The notes under the pieces were generated by a model, which was not told the DNA's origin, did no database searches, and saw only the letters and a program-made list of their open reading frames with translations. Of a stretch of 64,000 nucleotides of DNA, positions 44,796 to 53,434 are shown in pieces. The DNA is taken from contig JAJQBX010000018.1 in assembly GCA_021203065.1 (NCBI GenBank), positions 186,001-250,000 on the forward strand. Reading direction: 5' to 3'. This stretch comes from Oscillospiraceae bacterium (GTDB taxonomy: Bacteria > Bacillota > Clostridia > Oscillospirales > Ruminococcaceae). Each line of letters starts with the position of its first letter. The first letter of the stretch is position 1. The translations under genes were made by a program, and so were the position numbers.

Positions 44796-45341
44796 CTACA
44801 ACAGAGAAAAGGCAGTTGCCAAAAACTTTGTTTTAATTACAAGAACGCACGGGAGCTCATCGATGCTGGTTTTTCTTATAAAGCTTCCGAACGGAGTGAT
44901 TCTCGGGTCTTCCTTGATTTTGAACACCGGTCCGTCCATCTCGTTCTTCGGCATCAGCTCTTCCAGCTTGCTCTCGGCATCCGGAACCATTGAGCGGAAT
45001 TTCCACAGCTTGAATGTCTTGCCGTTTTTGCCGACTCTTTCCTGCTTGAAAATCGGGCTTGCGCCGGGGCTCGTTATCCACACGACAAGTGCGACAATAA
45101 GCATGGGAATGGCGAGGACCAGAAGTGCCGCAAGCGACAAAACAAAATCCTCTGTACGCTTAATAAGACGGTAGACCTTTTTTGAGGAATCAACCTCTTC
45201 CCGGGTGATAAGCTTTGACTTATCATCATCGGGATTTCCACCGCCAAAGCTTGTTACTTCAATTTCCAAGTATGTAGCCTCATCTTCAATAACTTCCCCG
45301 TCAAGCTTTACCGGAGAAGCCGCTGCCAATACATCCTGCAT
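44796..45341 (-). pseudogene. Truncated sugar-1-phosphate transferase copy
   Basis: A paralogue of the next gene, including the rare N-terminal GNPDDDKSKLITREEV block, the membrane helix and FKQERVGKNGKTFKLWKFRS. It breaks off after DPRITPFGSFIRKTSIDELP. The remaining residues (CVLVIKTKFLATAFSLL) are unrelated and the catalytic GPRP region is missing. It is therefore probably inactive. It is the first gene after the locus promoter and lies directly before the intact copy, as if a new cassette replaced its 3' end. The start may be GTG 45362 instead of ATG 45341. Confidence 0.8.
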
Positions 45342-45510
45342 TGTTTTTACCAGCCCTTCCACAAGCTATTTCAAATACAATGTTGAAATCATTTTGTGCC
45401 TCTTCTTTTTTTGAAGCCGGCATTACCGGCTGTGTGAGCGTTTCAACCCGACTCACCCATTGTCCACATTTCTTATCGTCTATTATAGCAAAGAATATGC
45501 CAGTTGTCAA
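45342..45510 (-). promoter_or_regulatory. Polysaccharide locus promoter and hairpin leader
   Basis: Minus-strand promoter TTGACA (45505-45510), 17-nt spacer, TATAAT (45482-45487). The roughly 130-nt leader contains two hairpins: GTGAG/CTCAC about 45434-45456, and AGCCGG/CCGGCT about 45415-45431. A short frame MISTLYLK (45392-45366) with GAGG upstream precedes the first gene. Leader hairpins before long polysaccharide operons can recruit processive antiterminators such as LoaP; no such gene is in the window. Confidence 0.7.
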
Positions 45511-45580
45511 CAGCGTACTTTACTCTTTTCATACGGTTTGGGGATTCTGCACAAACTGTTCTTTTAAGCGCAAATCAAAA

Positions 45581-45691
45581 TTATTGATTTGATGGCTTTT
45601 GTGGGTGATGCCCGCATGCTCCCATAAAAAACAGCAGTGTGAGCGTCGCAAAAGCTCCTCCGACAATCATTCCAAAAATAAAACACAACAT
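45581..45691 (-). CDS. Small membrane protein (36 aa)
   Basis: The frame MLCFIFGMIVGGAFATL... encodes a single membrane helix and a short polar tail (CGHHPQKPSNQ). GGGAGGG lies upstream of ATG 45691 at a good distance. It resembles very small DUF3789-type membrane proteins of Clostridia. It lies between the FNT channel gene and the polysaccharide promoter. Confidence 0.5.
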   Translation of the reverse strand: MLCFIFGMIVGGAFATLTLLFFMGACGHHPQKPSNQ

Positions 45692-45764
45692 TTACTGAGC
45701 CCTCCCATATACACAGCAGTAACACTACTATTATATTCAGAAGTGGCTTGAAAACTCGCTCCGG

Positions 45765-46439
45765 CTACGCTTTTTCTTCGGTGAGTCTGCGGCAGATCTT
45801 CTCCACAACCGGGAAGAAAACTCCGCCGACGACATTTCCAAGTGATACGACCAGAAGCCGGAGGACAGACTGCCCGAAATCCTCGAAAATAACGCCGGAG
45901 ATGCACCAGTAGTACATGTCGGCGATGCTGTGCTCAGTGCCGCTGAGGATGAATACACTGACGCCTAAGAATATTGAGAGATACTTGCCCAGTTCATGCT
46001 GGCACTTTGCATAGCCGTTTACTGCAACGAAAATGCAGACGTTGCAGATTATTCCTAAGACGAACAGCGACAGTAACGAGGAATCCATCTTCGACTGAAC
46101 CATTTCATATGCCGTCACATTGATTCCCGATTCGTCGCCGCAGAGACCGGTCAACCGTTCAAGCCCCGCCATCAGCAAACATCCGCACAGGTTTCCTATC
46201 CACACGACCGCCAAGAATAGCAGATACTTTGGCTTATTGTCGAATATGTAGCAGGCTTTCCCGGTGAAGAGGTTATAGCCACGGGTGCAGATTATGAAGA
46301 GCCCGATTGCAAATAAAAGCGCACCGACGACGTTTCCGCCGGTGAAAGCGTCCTTGAGCCGAAGATAAACCGTTCCGCCCAGACCGATTGAGAAGCCTGC
46401 AAGAATCGCCAGCAGAAAGTCACGCAGATATTTTTTCAT
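45765..46439 (-). CDS. Formate/nitrite transporter family channel
   Basis: Membrane channel of the FNT (FocA/NirC/hydrosulfide) family, 224 residues with about six helices. Family features are FSIGLGGTVYL near the start and GTEHSIADMYYWCISG, the conserved HS-x-x-x-M-Y region, near residue 172. It passes small anions such as formate; the actual substrate is unknown. ATG 46439 (MKKYLRDF) is likelier than ATG 46454 since AGGATGG precedes it. It lies 6-22 nt after the MATE gene. Confidence 0.82.
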   Translation of the reverse strand: MKKYLRDFLLAILAGFSIGLGGTVYLRLKDAFTGGNVVGALLFAIGLFIICTRGYNLFTGKACYIFDNKPKYLLFLAVVWIGNLCGCLLMAGLERLTGLCGDESGINVTAYEMVQSKMDSSLLSLFVLGIICNVCIFVAVNGYAKCQHELGKYLSIFLGVSVFILSGTEHSIADMYYWCISGVIFEDFGQSVLRLLVVSLGNVVGGVFFPVVEKICRRLTEEKA

Positions 46440-46460
46440 ATCAGTTAACACCATCCTATA

Positions 46461-47816
46461 TTAAAGTTTTCGGTACAAGGTGAAATACATCGTTAGGAAG
46501 CAAGCGAGACCGCCTACGAGATTCGAAATCGGTTCGGCGAGGAATACGCCGTCTGTTCCGAGTCCCATAATCATAGGCAGAAGCATCGTCAGTGGGAAAA
46601 CTATCACAACTTTTCTAAGTATCGAGAAGAAGACCGCCCTTTTCGACTTTCCGAGTCCCACAAATGTTGACTGCCCCATGAATTGCAGGCTCATGAATAC
46701 GAAGCCCATGAAGTAGATTCTCAGTGCCCTTGCGCCAAGCTCAATCGTCTCAGCGTCGCTCGAAAAGATTCTGATGAATGCTGACGGGAACAGCTCGATG
46801 ACAAGCCACATCACGGCTGTGTAGACAATTCCCGTTATCGCCATGAAGCGGATTCCCTGCTTGACCCGGTCGTTCTTTTTTGCGCCGTAGTTATAGCCGA
46901 GCACCGGTTGTCCGCCACTGCTTATTCCGGTTATCGGGAGAGAAACGATTTCTCGGACACTATTTATAATGGTCATGATTCCGACGTAGAGGTCTCCGCC
47001 ATAATTCCGGAGAGTTACGTTGCAGACAATCTGGACGAGGCAGTTGGTTGCCTGTTGCATAAAGCCGCTCACGCCGAGGCTGAGAACGTTCTTCACCGTC
47101 TGGGCTTTCAGCTTCATATACCGGATTTTCAGAGATATGCCCGTCTTGTTCGCAATCAGAAAGTGCATCACCCAGATTGCAGAGACACATTGGCTTATGA
47201 CCGTTGCAAGAGCCGCACCACGTACCCCCATCGAGAAGCCGAATATAAGAATCGGATCGAGGATGAGATTCAGAACTGCGCCGATGACCGTCGTCAGCAT
47301 GGCTGTTTTCGGAAAGCCCAGAGCACTGATGAAGCCGTTCATGCCGGTCACTATCATCGAAAAGATAACTCCCATAAGATAAATCTCAAGATAGCTCTCC
47401 GCATAAATAATAGTGTCATCGCTCGCTCCGAAAAGATAGAGCATAGGTGTCCTGACAAGATAGCAAAATCCCACAACTATCACCGAGGTTCCGAGAATCA
47501 TTGTGAAAACGTTGCCCATTATTTCCCGGGCTCTCTGCTCGTTCCGGGCTCCTCTCTGTATTGAAAAGAGCGGCGCACCACCCGTCCCGAACAGGTTTGC
47601 AAAAGCTAAAATCAGCGTTGTTATAGGAAAAGTGATCCCAACCCCAGTCAGTGCCACGCTTCCTATATCCGGCAGATGACCGATGTAAATGCGGTCGACG
47701 ATGTTGTACAAAAGCTGCACCAGCTGAGCTATCGTCAGCGGCACCGCCTGCGCCGCTATATTCCCCGAGACCCTGCCGACGGAAAAATCACGCTGGGAGT
47801 CAGCTTCTTTCACCAT
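46461..47816 (-). CDS. MATE family efflux transporter
   Basis: Na+ or H+-coupled multidrug exporter, about 451 residues with 12 membrane helices in two halves. Motifs: VPLTIAQLVQLLYNIVDRIY at the first helix and MQQATNCLVQIVCNVTLRN in the second half, with GISSGGQPVLGYNYGAKKND. I start at ATG 47816 (MVKEADSQ), which has GGAGGG; the frame is open further upstream across the neighbouring terminator. It is followed by the FNT gene. Confidence 0.92.
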   Translation of the reverse strand: MVKEADSQRDFSVGRVSGNIAAQAVPLTIAQLVQLLYNIVDRIYIGHLPDIGSVALTGVGITFPITTLILAFANLFGTGGAPLFSIQRGARNEQRAREIMGNVFTMILGTSVIVVGFCYLVRTPMLYLFGASDDTIIYAESYLEIYLMGVIFSMIVTGMNGFISALGFPKTAMLTTVIGAVLNLILDPILIFGFSMGVRGAALATVISQCVSAIWVMHFLIANKTGISLKIRYMKLKAQTVKNVLSLGVSGFMQQATNCLVQIVCNVTLRNYGGDLYVGIMTIINSVREIVSLPITGISSGGQPVLGYNYGAKKNDRVKQGIRFMAITGIVYTAVMWLVIELFPSAFIRIFSSDAETIELGARALRIYFMGFVFMSLQFMGQSTFVGLGKSKRAVFFSILRKVVIVFPLTMLLPMIMGLGTDGVFLAEPISNLVGGLACFLTMYFTLYRKL

Positions 47817-47876
47817 ATCAATCCCTCCATGTAATTCTATTTTAGCACGTGTCTGGGAAAAAGTAAAGACAATAAT

Positions 47877-47907
47877 CCCCACCCAAGCACAGCTCAGGTG
47901 GGGTTTT
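47877..47907 (-). terminator. Terminator of the ECF sigma gene
   Basis: Stem CCCCACC/GGGTGGGG on the minus strand with a loop of about 11 nt, followed by an ATTATTGTCTTT tract. It separates the ECF gene from the MATE gene. Confidence 0.75.
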
Positions 47908-47911
47908 GTCA

Positions 47912-49225
47912 TCACAGAATATAGCTCGTCACGCAGTCATACCAATGTACGAACCTGTTGCCGTTGACGTAGATTACCTCGTTTTCGGGCAGGAGCTCGC
48001 TCCATGGTTTTTTGTAACGCTTTATCGCCCAGTTGTCGGCGTTGAAGCGTCGCCAGAGGATGGTTTTGCCTGACTTATCAAGATATTGTTCGCTTGCGAC
48101 GCCATCCTGATAGTTCTCAATGTCTATGACGCAGACGGTATCGTATGCTTTCCCGCCGATGGTGACGGTGTAGCGTCCCACAACATCCATAACGTTCTTT
48201 GAACCACTGCAGGTGATTCTGTCGCCATCCCTCCGGATGATGCCTTTAGGGGCGAGATTTACCTCGTTGCCGCAGTTATCCTCACCGAAGCCCCAGTTAT
48301 CAAGGAAATCATCGCCGTCGAGGAACGTGAAGCACTTCCTAACTCCGTCCTCAAAATGGCTCTCAGCCAAGATTCTTGTGTGGGTGTCGGTGAGCTGAGC
48401 GACGAAGGTGCGGTGCGTAGGGCTTTCTCCGGTGGCGTTTGCCTCCATCGGGTCAAAGGCAGTGGCGTGAATCTCGACGCCCTCTATTCCGTGGACCATA
48501 GCCCTGCCGACGACCTCCATAAGGTCCTCCTCGGTCTTTTTCTTTTCGGGGAAATCGTACATCGCCCAGCTGAGCTTCTCGCCGAGTCTCGGGACTACAA
48601 ACCAGCCCATCATCTCCTCCCATTTTACCGGGAACGGCTCAAGCGGCGACTTCTCGATTCTATACTCCGGAATCATTTCCGGCATGATGCTTGAAATGTT
48701 ACTCATGGTATCCTCTCCTTTTTCGATATGTTGCCTTTCGGGGAATTTTTCCCGGAGGCGGATTTTTGCATAGTGGATGCGGCTTTTGACAGTGCCGACG
48801 GGGATATTGAGAATCCTCGCAATGTCCATCTGCGGAAGCTGCCTGAGATAGTAGAGCCGAAGAATCTCGCTGTCACGGTCGGGAAGCTCCGAAAGAGCCT
48901 CCGAAACGTCGCTTTGGATGCTGATTCCGTGGATTCCGACAGAGAGCTTTTCCTCGGGGGCACTTTCGATGTCGACAAGCTCAAGCTGATGAGCCATCTC
49001 ACGATACCTGTCACGGCACTTGTTTCTTGCGATGCCGATGATCCAAGCCTTGAAATTCTCCCGATTCTCAAGCTTCTCAAAGCCGAGATACGCCGCAAGG
49101 TAAACCTCCTGCAGAACGTCCTCAGCGTCGCTGCTCAAAGATATTCTGAACCTGACAAACCGCTCGACAGCGTTTTTGTTCTCACGCAAAAGCCTCTCAA
49201 ATTCAGTCTGCAAAGCAGATTCCAA
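47912..49225 (-). CDS. ECF sigma factor with a long C-terminal domain
   Basis: A 437-residue protein. Residues 1-165 form an ECF sigma factor: region 2 (DAEDVLQEVYLAAYLGFEKL) and region 4 (LSELPDRDSEILRLYYLRQL, then GTVKSRIHYAKIRLREKF). The remaining 270 residues have no membrane helix and form a mixed domain (EDNCGNEVNLAPKG, WFVVPRLGEKLSWAMYDF), probably ligand sensing or self-regulating. The start is TTG 49225 with GAGGAGGTGAGG upstream; longer frames lack a site. No anti-sigma gene is adjacent, which suits a self-contained regulator. Confidence 0.8.
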   Translation of the reverse strand: MESALQTEFERLLRENKNAVERFVRFRISLSSDAEDVLQEVYLAAYLGFEKLENRENFKAWIIGIARNKCRDRYREMAHQLELVDIESAPEEKLSVGIHGISIQSDVSEALSELPDRDSEILRLYYLRQLPQMDIARILNIPVGTVKSRIHYAKIRLREKFPERQHIEKGEDTMSNISSIMPEMIPEYRIEKSPLEPFPVKWEEMMGWFVVPRLGEKLSWAMYDFPEKKKTEEDLMEVVGRAMVHGIEGVEIHATAFDPMEANATGESPTHRTFVAQLTDTHTRILAESHFEDGVRKCFTFLDGDDFLDNWGFGEDNCGNEVNLAPKGIIRRDGDRITCSGSKNVMDVVGRYTVTIGGKAYDTVCVIDIENYQDGVASEQYLDKSGKTILWRRFNADNWAIKRYKKPWSELLPENEVIYVNGNRFVHWYDCVTSYIL

Positions 49226-49307
49226 CCGCCTCACCTCCTCATGCTTATTAAAACCGGTTTCACTTATATAGTCGTGGAATTCCGGGAAAAGGTTCAAGGA
49301 TTCAGAA

Positions 49308-49341
49308 AAAAATAAAAGCGGCTCTCGGGAAAGCCGCTTTT
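49308..49341 (-). terminator. Terminator after tRNA-His
   Basis: Minus-strand stem AAGCGGCT/AGCCGCTT with an 8-nt loop and a T-rich tail (TTTTATTTTTTT). Confidence 0.85.
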
Positions 49342-49342
49342 C

Positions 49343-49420
49343 TGGGGTGGATAGTCGGACTCGAACCGACGGTCTTCAGAACCACAATCTGACGCGTTAA
49401 CCAACTACGCTATACCCACC
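49343..49420 (-). tRNA. tRNA-His (GTG)
   Basis: Full cloverleaf with the extra 5' G typical of tRNA-His, D arm AGCGTAGTTGGTTAACGC, anticodon loop TTGTGGT (anticodon GTG), T arm with GTTCGAGTC, and encoded CCA at 49343-49345. The acceptor stem has one G-T pair. Confidence 0.95.
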
Positions 49421-49516
49421 AAATACCGAACGTAGAGATTATAGCACATGTCGCAGAAAAATGCAATAGTTTTTTGAAAAGAATTTGCGTCCCCTAAAAC
49501 TGTTTTCCGAAGAAGA

Positions 49517-49545
49517 AATTCCCCGTCGGAATATGGCGGGGAATT
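49517..49545 (-). terminator. Terminator of the secreted beta-helix gene
   Basis: Minus-strand stem AATTCCCCG/CGGGGAATT with an 11-nt loop followed by TTCTTCTTC; a weak tail. Confidence 0.6.
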
Positions 49546-49608
49546 CTTGCTTCCATGCTATTCTGGCACAGAAACTATGACATTTGTAGAATAAGGGATT
49601 TGTCTTTG

Positions 49609-51255
49609 TTATTCCACAGGGACGAGAACCTGAACGCTCACGATATTGTAGGAAGCGGAGGTATTGGAAACGAGAACGAGTTCAGAGCCACCCTCGGCAT
49701 AGCCGCCATCGACCCACGCCTGATAGATTGTTGCGCCATCGTAGGTAAGGGTTATTCCGTCATCGGACAGGCAGTCGATAACGTCGCTCTCATCAGCGGA
49801 GGTATGACCTGCTGTTCCGAGAGTAATAAGCGTGTTGTTATTAGACCACGAGGAATCGATGAAGAGAATCTTCTCGTATCCGCCGTCGGCATAGGAAACC
49901 AAAGTCTCGGTGTCTCTTGTGATTACGAGAATAGCTCCGTCAGCCGCAAGAGCGTCCATCATAGACGTATCAGAATCAAACGTAACCTGATTCCAGTTAC
50001 CGGCGGCGATACTTGTAGTGTTCGAATATACAACATTGTATTCGACATCATCAATAGTAACCGTTTCCTCTTCCTCACTGCCGATATACTCCTTGCAAAC
50101 GGTGCAATATCCATTTGAGTCAACAGTGTGCGGAATACAAGCAAGGTATCTGCGGCTGTTTCTTGTCAGTATAAACGCATGATAGTCTTCGTTGATATAA
50201 ATAACACCTCTCACGCCATTGCTACTCTCCGAAACCGGAGTAGGACCGCCATTACCAGTGCCGGTGACTATCATTATGTAGGGATAATTGGAAAAGTAGT
50301 AAGTCGTAGCCGCTGTAGAACCTGTATAGCTCCTTGCGCTGGTACTGCTTGCCACGCTTAAATTCGCTGAGTCAGAGCCATAGTAGAAATACGCCGGCTC
50401 GGTGCTCATGGTGATATGGGCATACAGATTATAGCTACCTGAAGTTCCTATCTGAAGATCCAGTCCGCCATCAGCAATTACGGTTGAATCTCCCGAAACA
50501 GTCAGACCACTGAGGTTGATAGCCGCCTTACTTGAATCGGTGGTCGTACAAGTCAGCTGAGAATCCTCTACATAAAGTCTCGAGGTGTATGCACTGTTTG
50601 TAGAATTTGAATTGTAAAAGCACTTACCAGACATAGTCATTGTAACATCAGAATCTTCAATATAAACTGTCAGACTTCCGGAACCACCAATGCCAATGGC
50701 ATTAGTAGCTGTGCTGGAAGCAGTCATAGTCACTGTTGAATTAGTGATGTAAACGGGATTGCTCGAATTGATACCTCTCTTGACTATGCCAGTCATGGTA
50801 ACAGTACAGTCGGTAATATTAAGATTGCAACTATTAAGGTATATGCCATAATTCGCACCATCAATCGTCAGAGTTCCATTGGATTTACTTGTGATAGTTA
50901 AATCACAATACCTGCTCTCTATAGCATAAGAACCGCTGAGATTGATATAGTTGTCGCCTACAAGTTCGATTGTTACCCCACCCGATGGAGCAGAAGCGGC
51001 AGAATTAGCATAAAAATAGATTGCATCACTGGATAAGACAGTATCTATCGTCGCATTCGTAAGTGTCAAAGTGTAGGTTTCTGGGTTATACACCGCCGTA
51101 CCACTGCCACACTGAACGGTGTAATTTGTTGCAGTCAGAATATCCACACCATTGACATAGATGTACTTGAAGTTATCGTCTGCCATTACACCCGTAGGCA
51201 GAAGCGATACAACCATCAGCACGCTCAGAAGAACGCACAAAACCTTTTTTAGCAT
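49609..51255 (-). CDS. Secreted beta-helix protein
   Basis: A 548-residue secreted protein. The signal peptide is LLSVLMVVSLLPTGVMA (cut after about residue 24). The next 300 residues show short repeated strands rich in Thr, Asn and Ser (LNITDCTVTMTG, VYITNSTVTMTA, VYIEDSDVTMTM), typical of right-handed parallel beta-helices. A CIPHTVDSNGYCTVC stretch follows (a small metal-binding-like motif common in Clostridia surface proteins), then a C-terminal beta domain. No LPxTG sorting signal is seen. ATG 51255 has GAGGAGGAAA. It has a long structured leader. Confidence 0.8.
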   Translation of the reverse strand: MLKKVLCVLLSVLMVVSLLPTGVMADDNFKYIYVNGVDILTATNYTVQCGSGTAVYNPETYTLTLTNATIDTVLSSDAIYFYANSAASAPSGGVTIELVGDNYINLSGSYAIESRYCDLTITSKSNGTLTIDGANYGIYLNSCNLNITDCTVTMTGIVKRGINSSNPVYITNSTVTMTASSTATNAIGIGGSGSLTVYIEDSDVTMTMSGKCFYNSNSTNSAYTSRLYVEDSQLTCTTTDSSKAAINLSGLTVSGDSTVIADGGLDLQIGTSGSYNLYAHITMSTEPAYFYYGSDSANLSVASSTSARSYTGSTAATTYYFSNYPYIMIVTGTGNGGPTPVSESSNGVRGVIYINEDYHAFILTRNSRRYLACIPHTVDSNGYCTVCKEYIGSEEEETVTIDDVEYNVVYSNTTSIAAGNWNQVTFDSDTSMMDALAADGAILVITRDTETLVSYADGGYEKILFIDSSWSNNNTLITLGTAGHTSADESDVIDCLSDDGITLTYDGATIYQAWVDGGYAEGGSELVLVSNTSASYNIVSVQVLVPVE

Positions 51256-51257
51256 AA

Positions 51258-51440
51258 AAATTTCCTCCTCAAAATTGTCTTTTGACCGTCTAAGGAGGAT
51301 GGAATATAAAAATGCCCTCCAAAGCACGTGTCGTGTTCGGAGGTTTTTCGGGTAGCGGAAAACCGTTACCCCCCGCAGAGTAATCACTCTGTCAGAAGCG
51401 CAGAATACTTACGCCTCTAAATACGTCTATATCATAACAT
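51258..51440 (-). promoter_or_regulatory. Structured 5' leader with terminator, possible riboswitch or attenuator
   Basis: A possible promoter (TTGCGC, 17 nt, TATGAT near 51427-51450) is followed by a roughly 165-nt leader with three hairpins in transcription order. These are CAGAGT/ACTCTG; GGGTAACGG/CCGCTACCC with loop TTTT; and a 12-bp stem CCTCCGAA-CACG/CGTG-TTTGGAGG followed by GCATTTTTAT. The last looks like an intrinsic terminator before the gene. CGGGGG upstream can pair with CCTCCG in its left arm, which would form an antiterminator. I cannot match it to a known riboswitch class. Confidence 0.6.
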
Positions 51441-51613
51441 ATTTTTGTCCAAGGCGCAAGGTAAAATTTTAATCTCATCTGATATTTGGTGATAATGCAC
51501 AATTTTTGCACAGGATTTTGTGCAAGGTGAACAAGTAGGGGCGGATTTAATTGGAAAGACGTCATAAGGCGTCTTACCATATGAAGTCTTTTCGTTATAT
51601 CCCTCCATAAGTT

Positions 51614-52111
51614 CTATGAGAATATAGTCCCAAGTCCCAGTGCCATCCCGGCACAGACGGGAATATAAGTTATAAAGTGCATGATATGCGATTTTTTGTT
51701 GTACCCGAAGAAGTTGCTTCTGTCGACGTCTTTCAACTCCGGATAGAAGTGGATGAAGAAGTTTGAGCGGCACAGAAGATACCAGTCAAAGAAAAGTATA
51801 TCGTAAATCTCCATCACATAGAGCATCGTGAGAATTCGGGCGAAATATTTTAGCGGTCCGAATCCATTTCTTGCTCCATCCCAGATACCCAGAGCAAATG
51901 CACCAATAAACAACAATACGGCGATCGCGACGATCACCCAACCGACGATGTGTGCGCCCTTGAACCGCTCTTTTTTGTCAGGGATCACGGCTAAGTTCTC
52001 TTTCGGTGCGGAGGAGAAAAGCCGCTTATCCTGTATAAAGCCTACTGCGCCGTACAGCATGAGAAAATAGCCGAGCATAATCATAAGTGTTGAAACTATG
52101 GTTATTATCAT
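51614..52111 (-). CDS. Uncharacterised four-helix membrane protein
   Basis: A 165-residue protein with hydrophobic segments at about 3-25, 55-75, 88-108 and 145-163. The basic and acidic loops hold PKENLAVIPDKKERFKG. No family recognised. It follows the GNAT gene by 6 nt with GGAGGGG upstream, so it belongs to the three-gene membrane/acetyltransferase operon 53417-51614. Confidence 0.65.
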   Translation of the reverse strand: MIITIVSTLMIMLGYFLMLYGAVGFIQDKRLFSSAPKENLAVIPDKKERFKGAHIVGWVIVAIAVLLFIGAFALGIWDGARNGFGPLKYFARILTMLYVMEIYDILFFDWYLLCRSNFFIHFYPELKDVDRSNFFGYNKKSHIMHFITYIPVCAGMALGLGTIFS

Positions 52112-52117
52112 TTTGCA

Positions 52118-52708
52118 TTACCCCTCCATTGTATAAATCATTCCGCCGCCCTTTATCGGCGTTTCCGCCACCTTTTTCATGCCACAGGAGATGTACTTTT
52201 TTACTTTCAGCTCCGTGTCCGTGTCCAGAACGCAGGGAATATCTCGCTCCCGGGCGATGTGAAACGGCTCTTCCAGCAGCACATGAAGAAACCCCTGCCC
52301 CTGAAATTCCCGCCTGACAGCGACCATTGAGACAACCACATAGTCCGGCTCTTTCTGATATATTTTCTCATACGGATTGCTCATCAATGGAATCAGCTTT
52401 TTCAGCGACCTGAGTGAAAGCTCCCGTAGGAATCGCCACGACATATGGAGGGACTCCCGCACCATCTTCATGCCCCATTCCTTTGCTTCACCCTTTCGCC
52501 AGTAAGCAAGATAGCCCTCTTGCCGTTCGGAAGTCGCATAGAGAACGCCAAGGCGATAGTAGCATTCTGTCATGATTTCTAAGACAGTTATCGCATCCTC
52601 ACGGTCAAGGCGAGTAAACGCACCCTCGCCCTCATCATAGAATGCTTCGCCAATCCGCCTGCCGATTACTTTTATCTCTTCGTCGGTGAGATTTGTAAGT
52701 CGAATCAT
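52118..52708 (-). CDS. GNAT family N-acetyltransferase
   Basis: A 196-residue acyl-CoA-dependent acetyltransferase. The motif-A region is VSMVAVRREFQGQGFLHVLL (Q/R-x-x-G-x-G/A type) near residue 125, followed by VLDTDTELKVKKYISCGMKK. The substrate is unknown. ATG 52708 (MIRLTNL) has AAAAGGAG; the frame is open further into the upstream gene. It overlaps the upstream membrane gene by a few bases of non-coding sequence and is co-transcribed. Confidence 0.82.
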   Translation of the reverse strand: MIRLTNLTDEEIKVIGRRIGEAFYDEGEGAFTRLDREDAITVLEIMTECYYRLGVLYATSERQEGYLAYWRKGEAKEWGMKMVRESLHMSWRFLRELSLRSLKKLIPLMSNPYEKIYQKEPDYVVVSMVAVRREFQGQGFLHVLLEEPFHIARERDIPCVLDTDTELKVKKYISCGMKKVAETPIKGGGMIYTMEG

Positions 52709-52712
52709 GTGG

Positions 52713-53417
52713 TTACTCCTTTTCGAGCTGTTTTCTCCTGCCTGTATCATTCTTTCCTTGCAAATACAACCACACCGATATGCTCCCGAACCAAAGCACC
52801 ATGCTCTCGCTCATCAAGCCGTTGGTAAATGCCAGACGGAAAGCGCAATCCGGCGTAAGCAGGGTCAGAAATTTCAACACGAGATAGAAAATCAACGGGT
52901 TGGAGAGTGCCATCTGTCGTGGCAGTACGGTTTGCCCGCGCAGTACAATCCATGCCCAATAGAGATATGGCGGGAGCATCAATACTTCGCTTACCGGGAC
53001 TATCCAAGAAAAATGCGAAATAATCGCTTCCGAGACCGGCAAGGCGGCGGAGTCATAACCGTTACTGCTCATCCAAGCGAAGCCGTAGAGAATCACGATG
53101 TAAAACAGGTGCAGGCAGAGCCACGGGGTAAGGCTGAATGCGGTCAGATAGTGATAAGCTTTTTGCTTTCGCTCTGACTTAATCAGCTTTCCGATGGCAA
53201 ACAGTGAAATTCCGTAGAAGATGATTCCGGGGAATGCGAGCATCATAGCTAAACTATTTCGCCAAGGGGCAATCTGCGTAACGCCCACTGTCAGCCAAGA
53301 GATTGTTCCTAGGTAGGTCGTGTCGCCGTAGAGCATGAGCCAATCCCCGACACCAAAGCACAGGCATCCCATGAGACCGCAAAGTAACGCAAGAGTTATC
53401 TTTTTATAGTCAGTCAT
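52713..53417 (-). CDS. DUF6796-like membrane protein
   Basis: A 234-residue protein with about seven membrane helices. It has the GVGDWLMLYGDTTYLG segment after the first helix, typical of DUF6796 family proteins as far as I recall, and a central IVPVSEVLMLPPYLYW. Function unknown. It is the first gene of its operon, with GGAGGGAGAA before the ATG and a promoter-operator 20-65 bp upstream. Confidence 0.7.
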   Translation of the reverse strand: MTDYKKITLALLCGLMGCLCFGVGDWLMLYGDTTYLGTISWLTVGVTQIAPWRNSLAMMLAFPGIIFYGISLFAIGKLIKSERKQKAYHYLTAFSLTPWLCLHLFYIVILYGFAWMSSNGYDSAALPVSEAIISHFSWIVPVSEVLMLPPYLYWAWIVLRGQTVLPRQMALSNPLIFYLVLKFLTLLTPDCAFRLAFTNGLMSESMVLWFGSISVWLYLQGKNDTGRRKQLEKE

Positions 53418-53434
53418 TTTTCTCCCTCCATGCT

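Noticed and set aside
45301-45510. Minus-strand frame of 69 codons over the polysaccharide leader
   Set aside because: It starts at the promoter itself and overlaps the leader hairpins; no homology.
51258-51440. c-di-GMP (GEMM) or preQ1 riboswitch
   Set aside because: The GGTAG..CGGGGTTACC and GAAA..GGGACGCAAAGCC signatures of GEMM and the preQ1 consensus are absent; left as unidentified.
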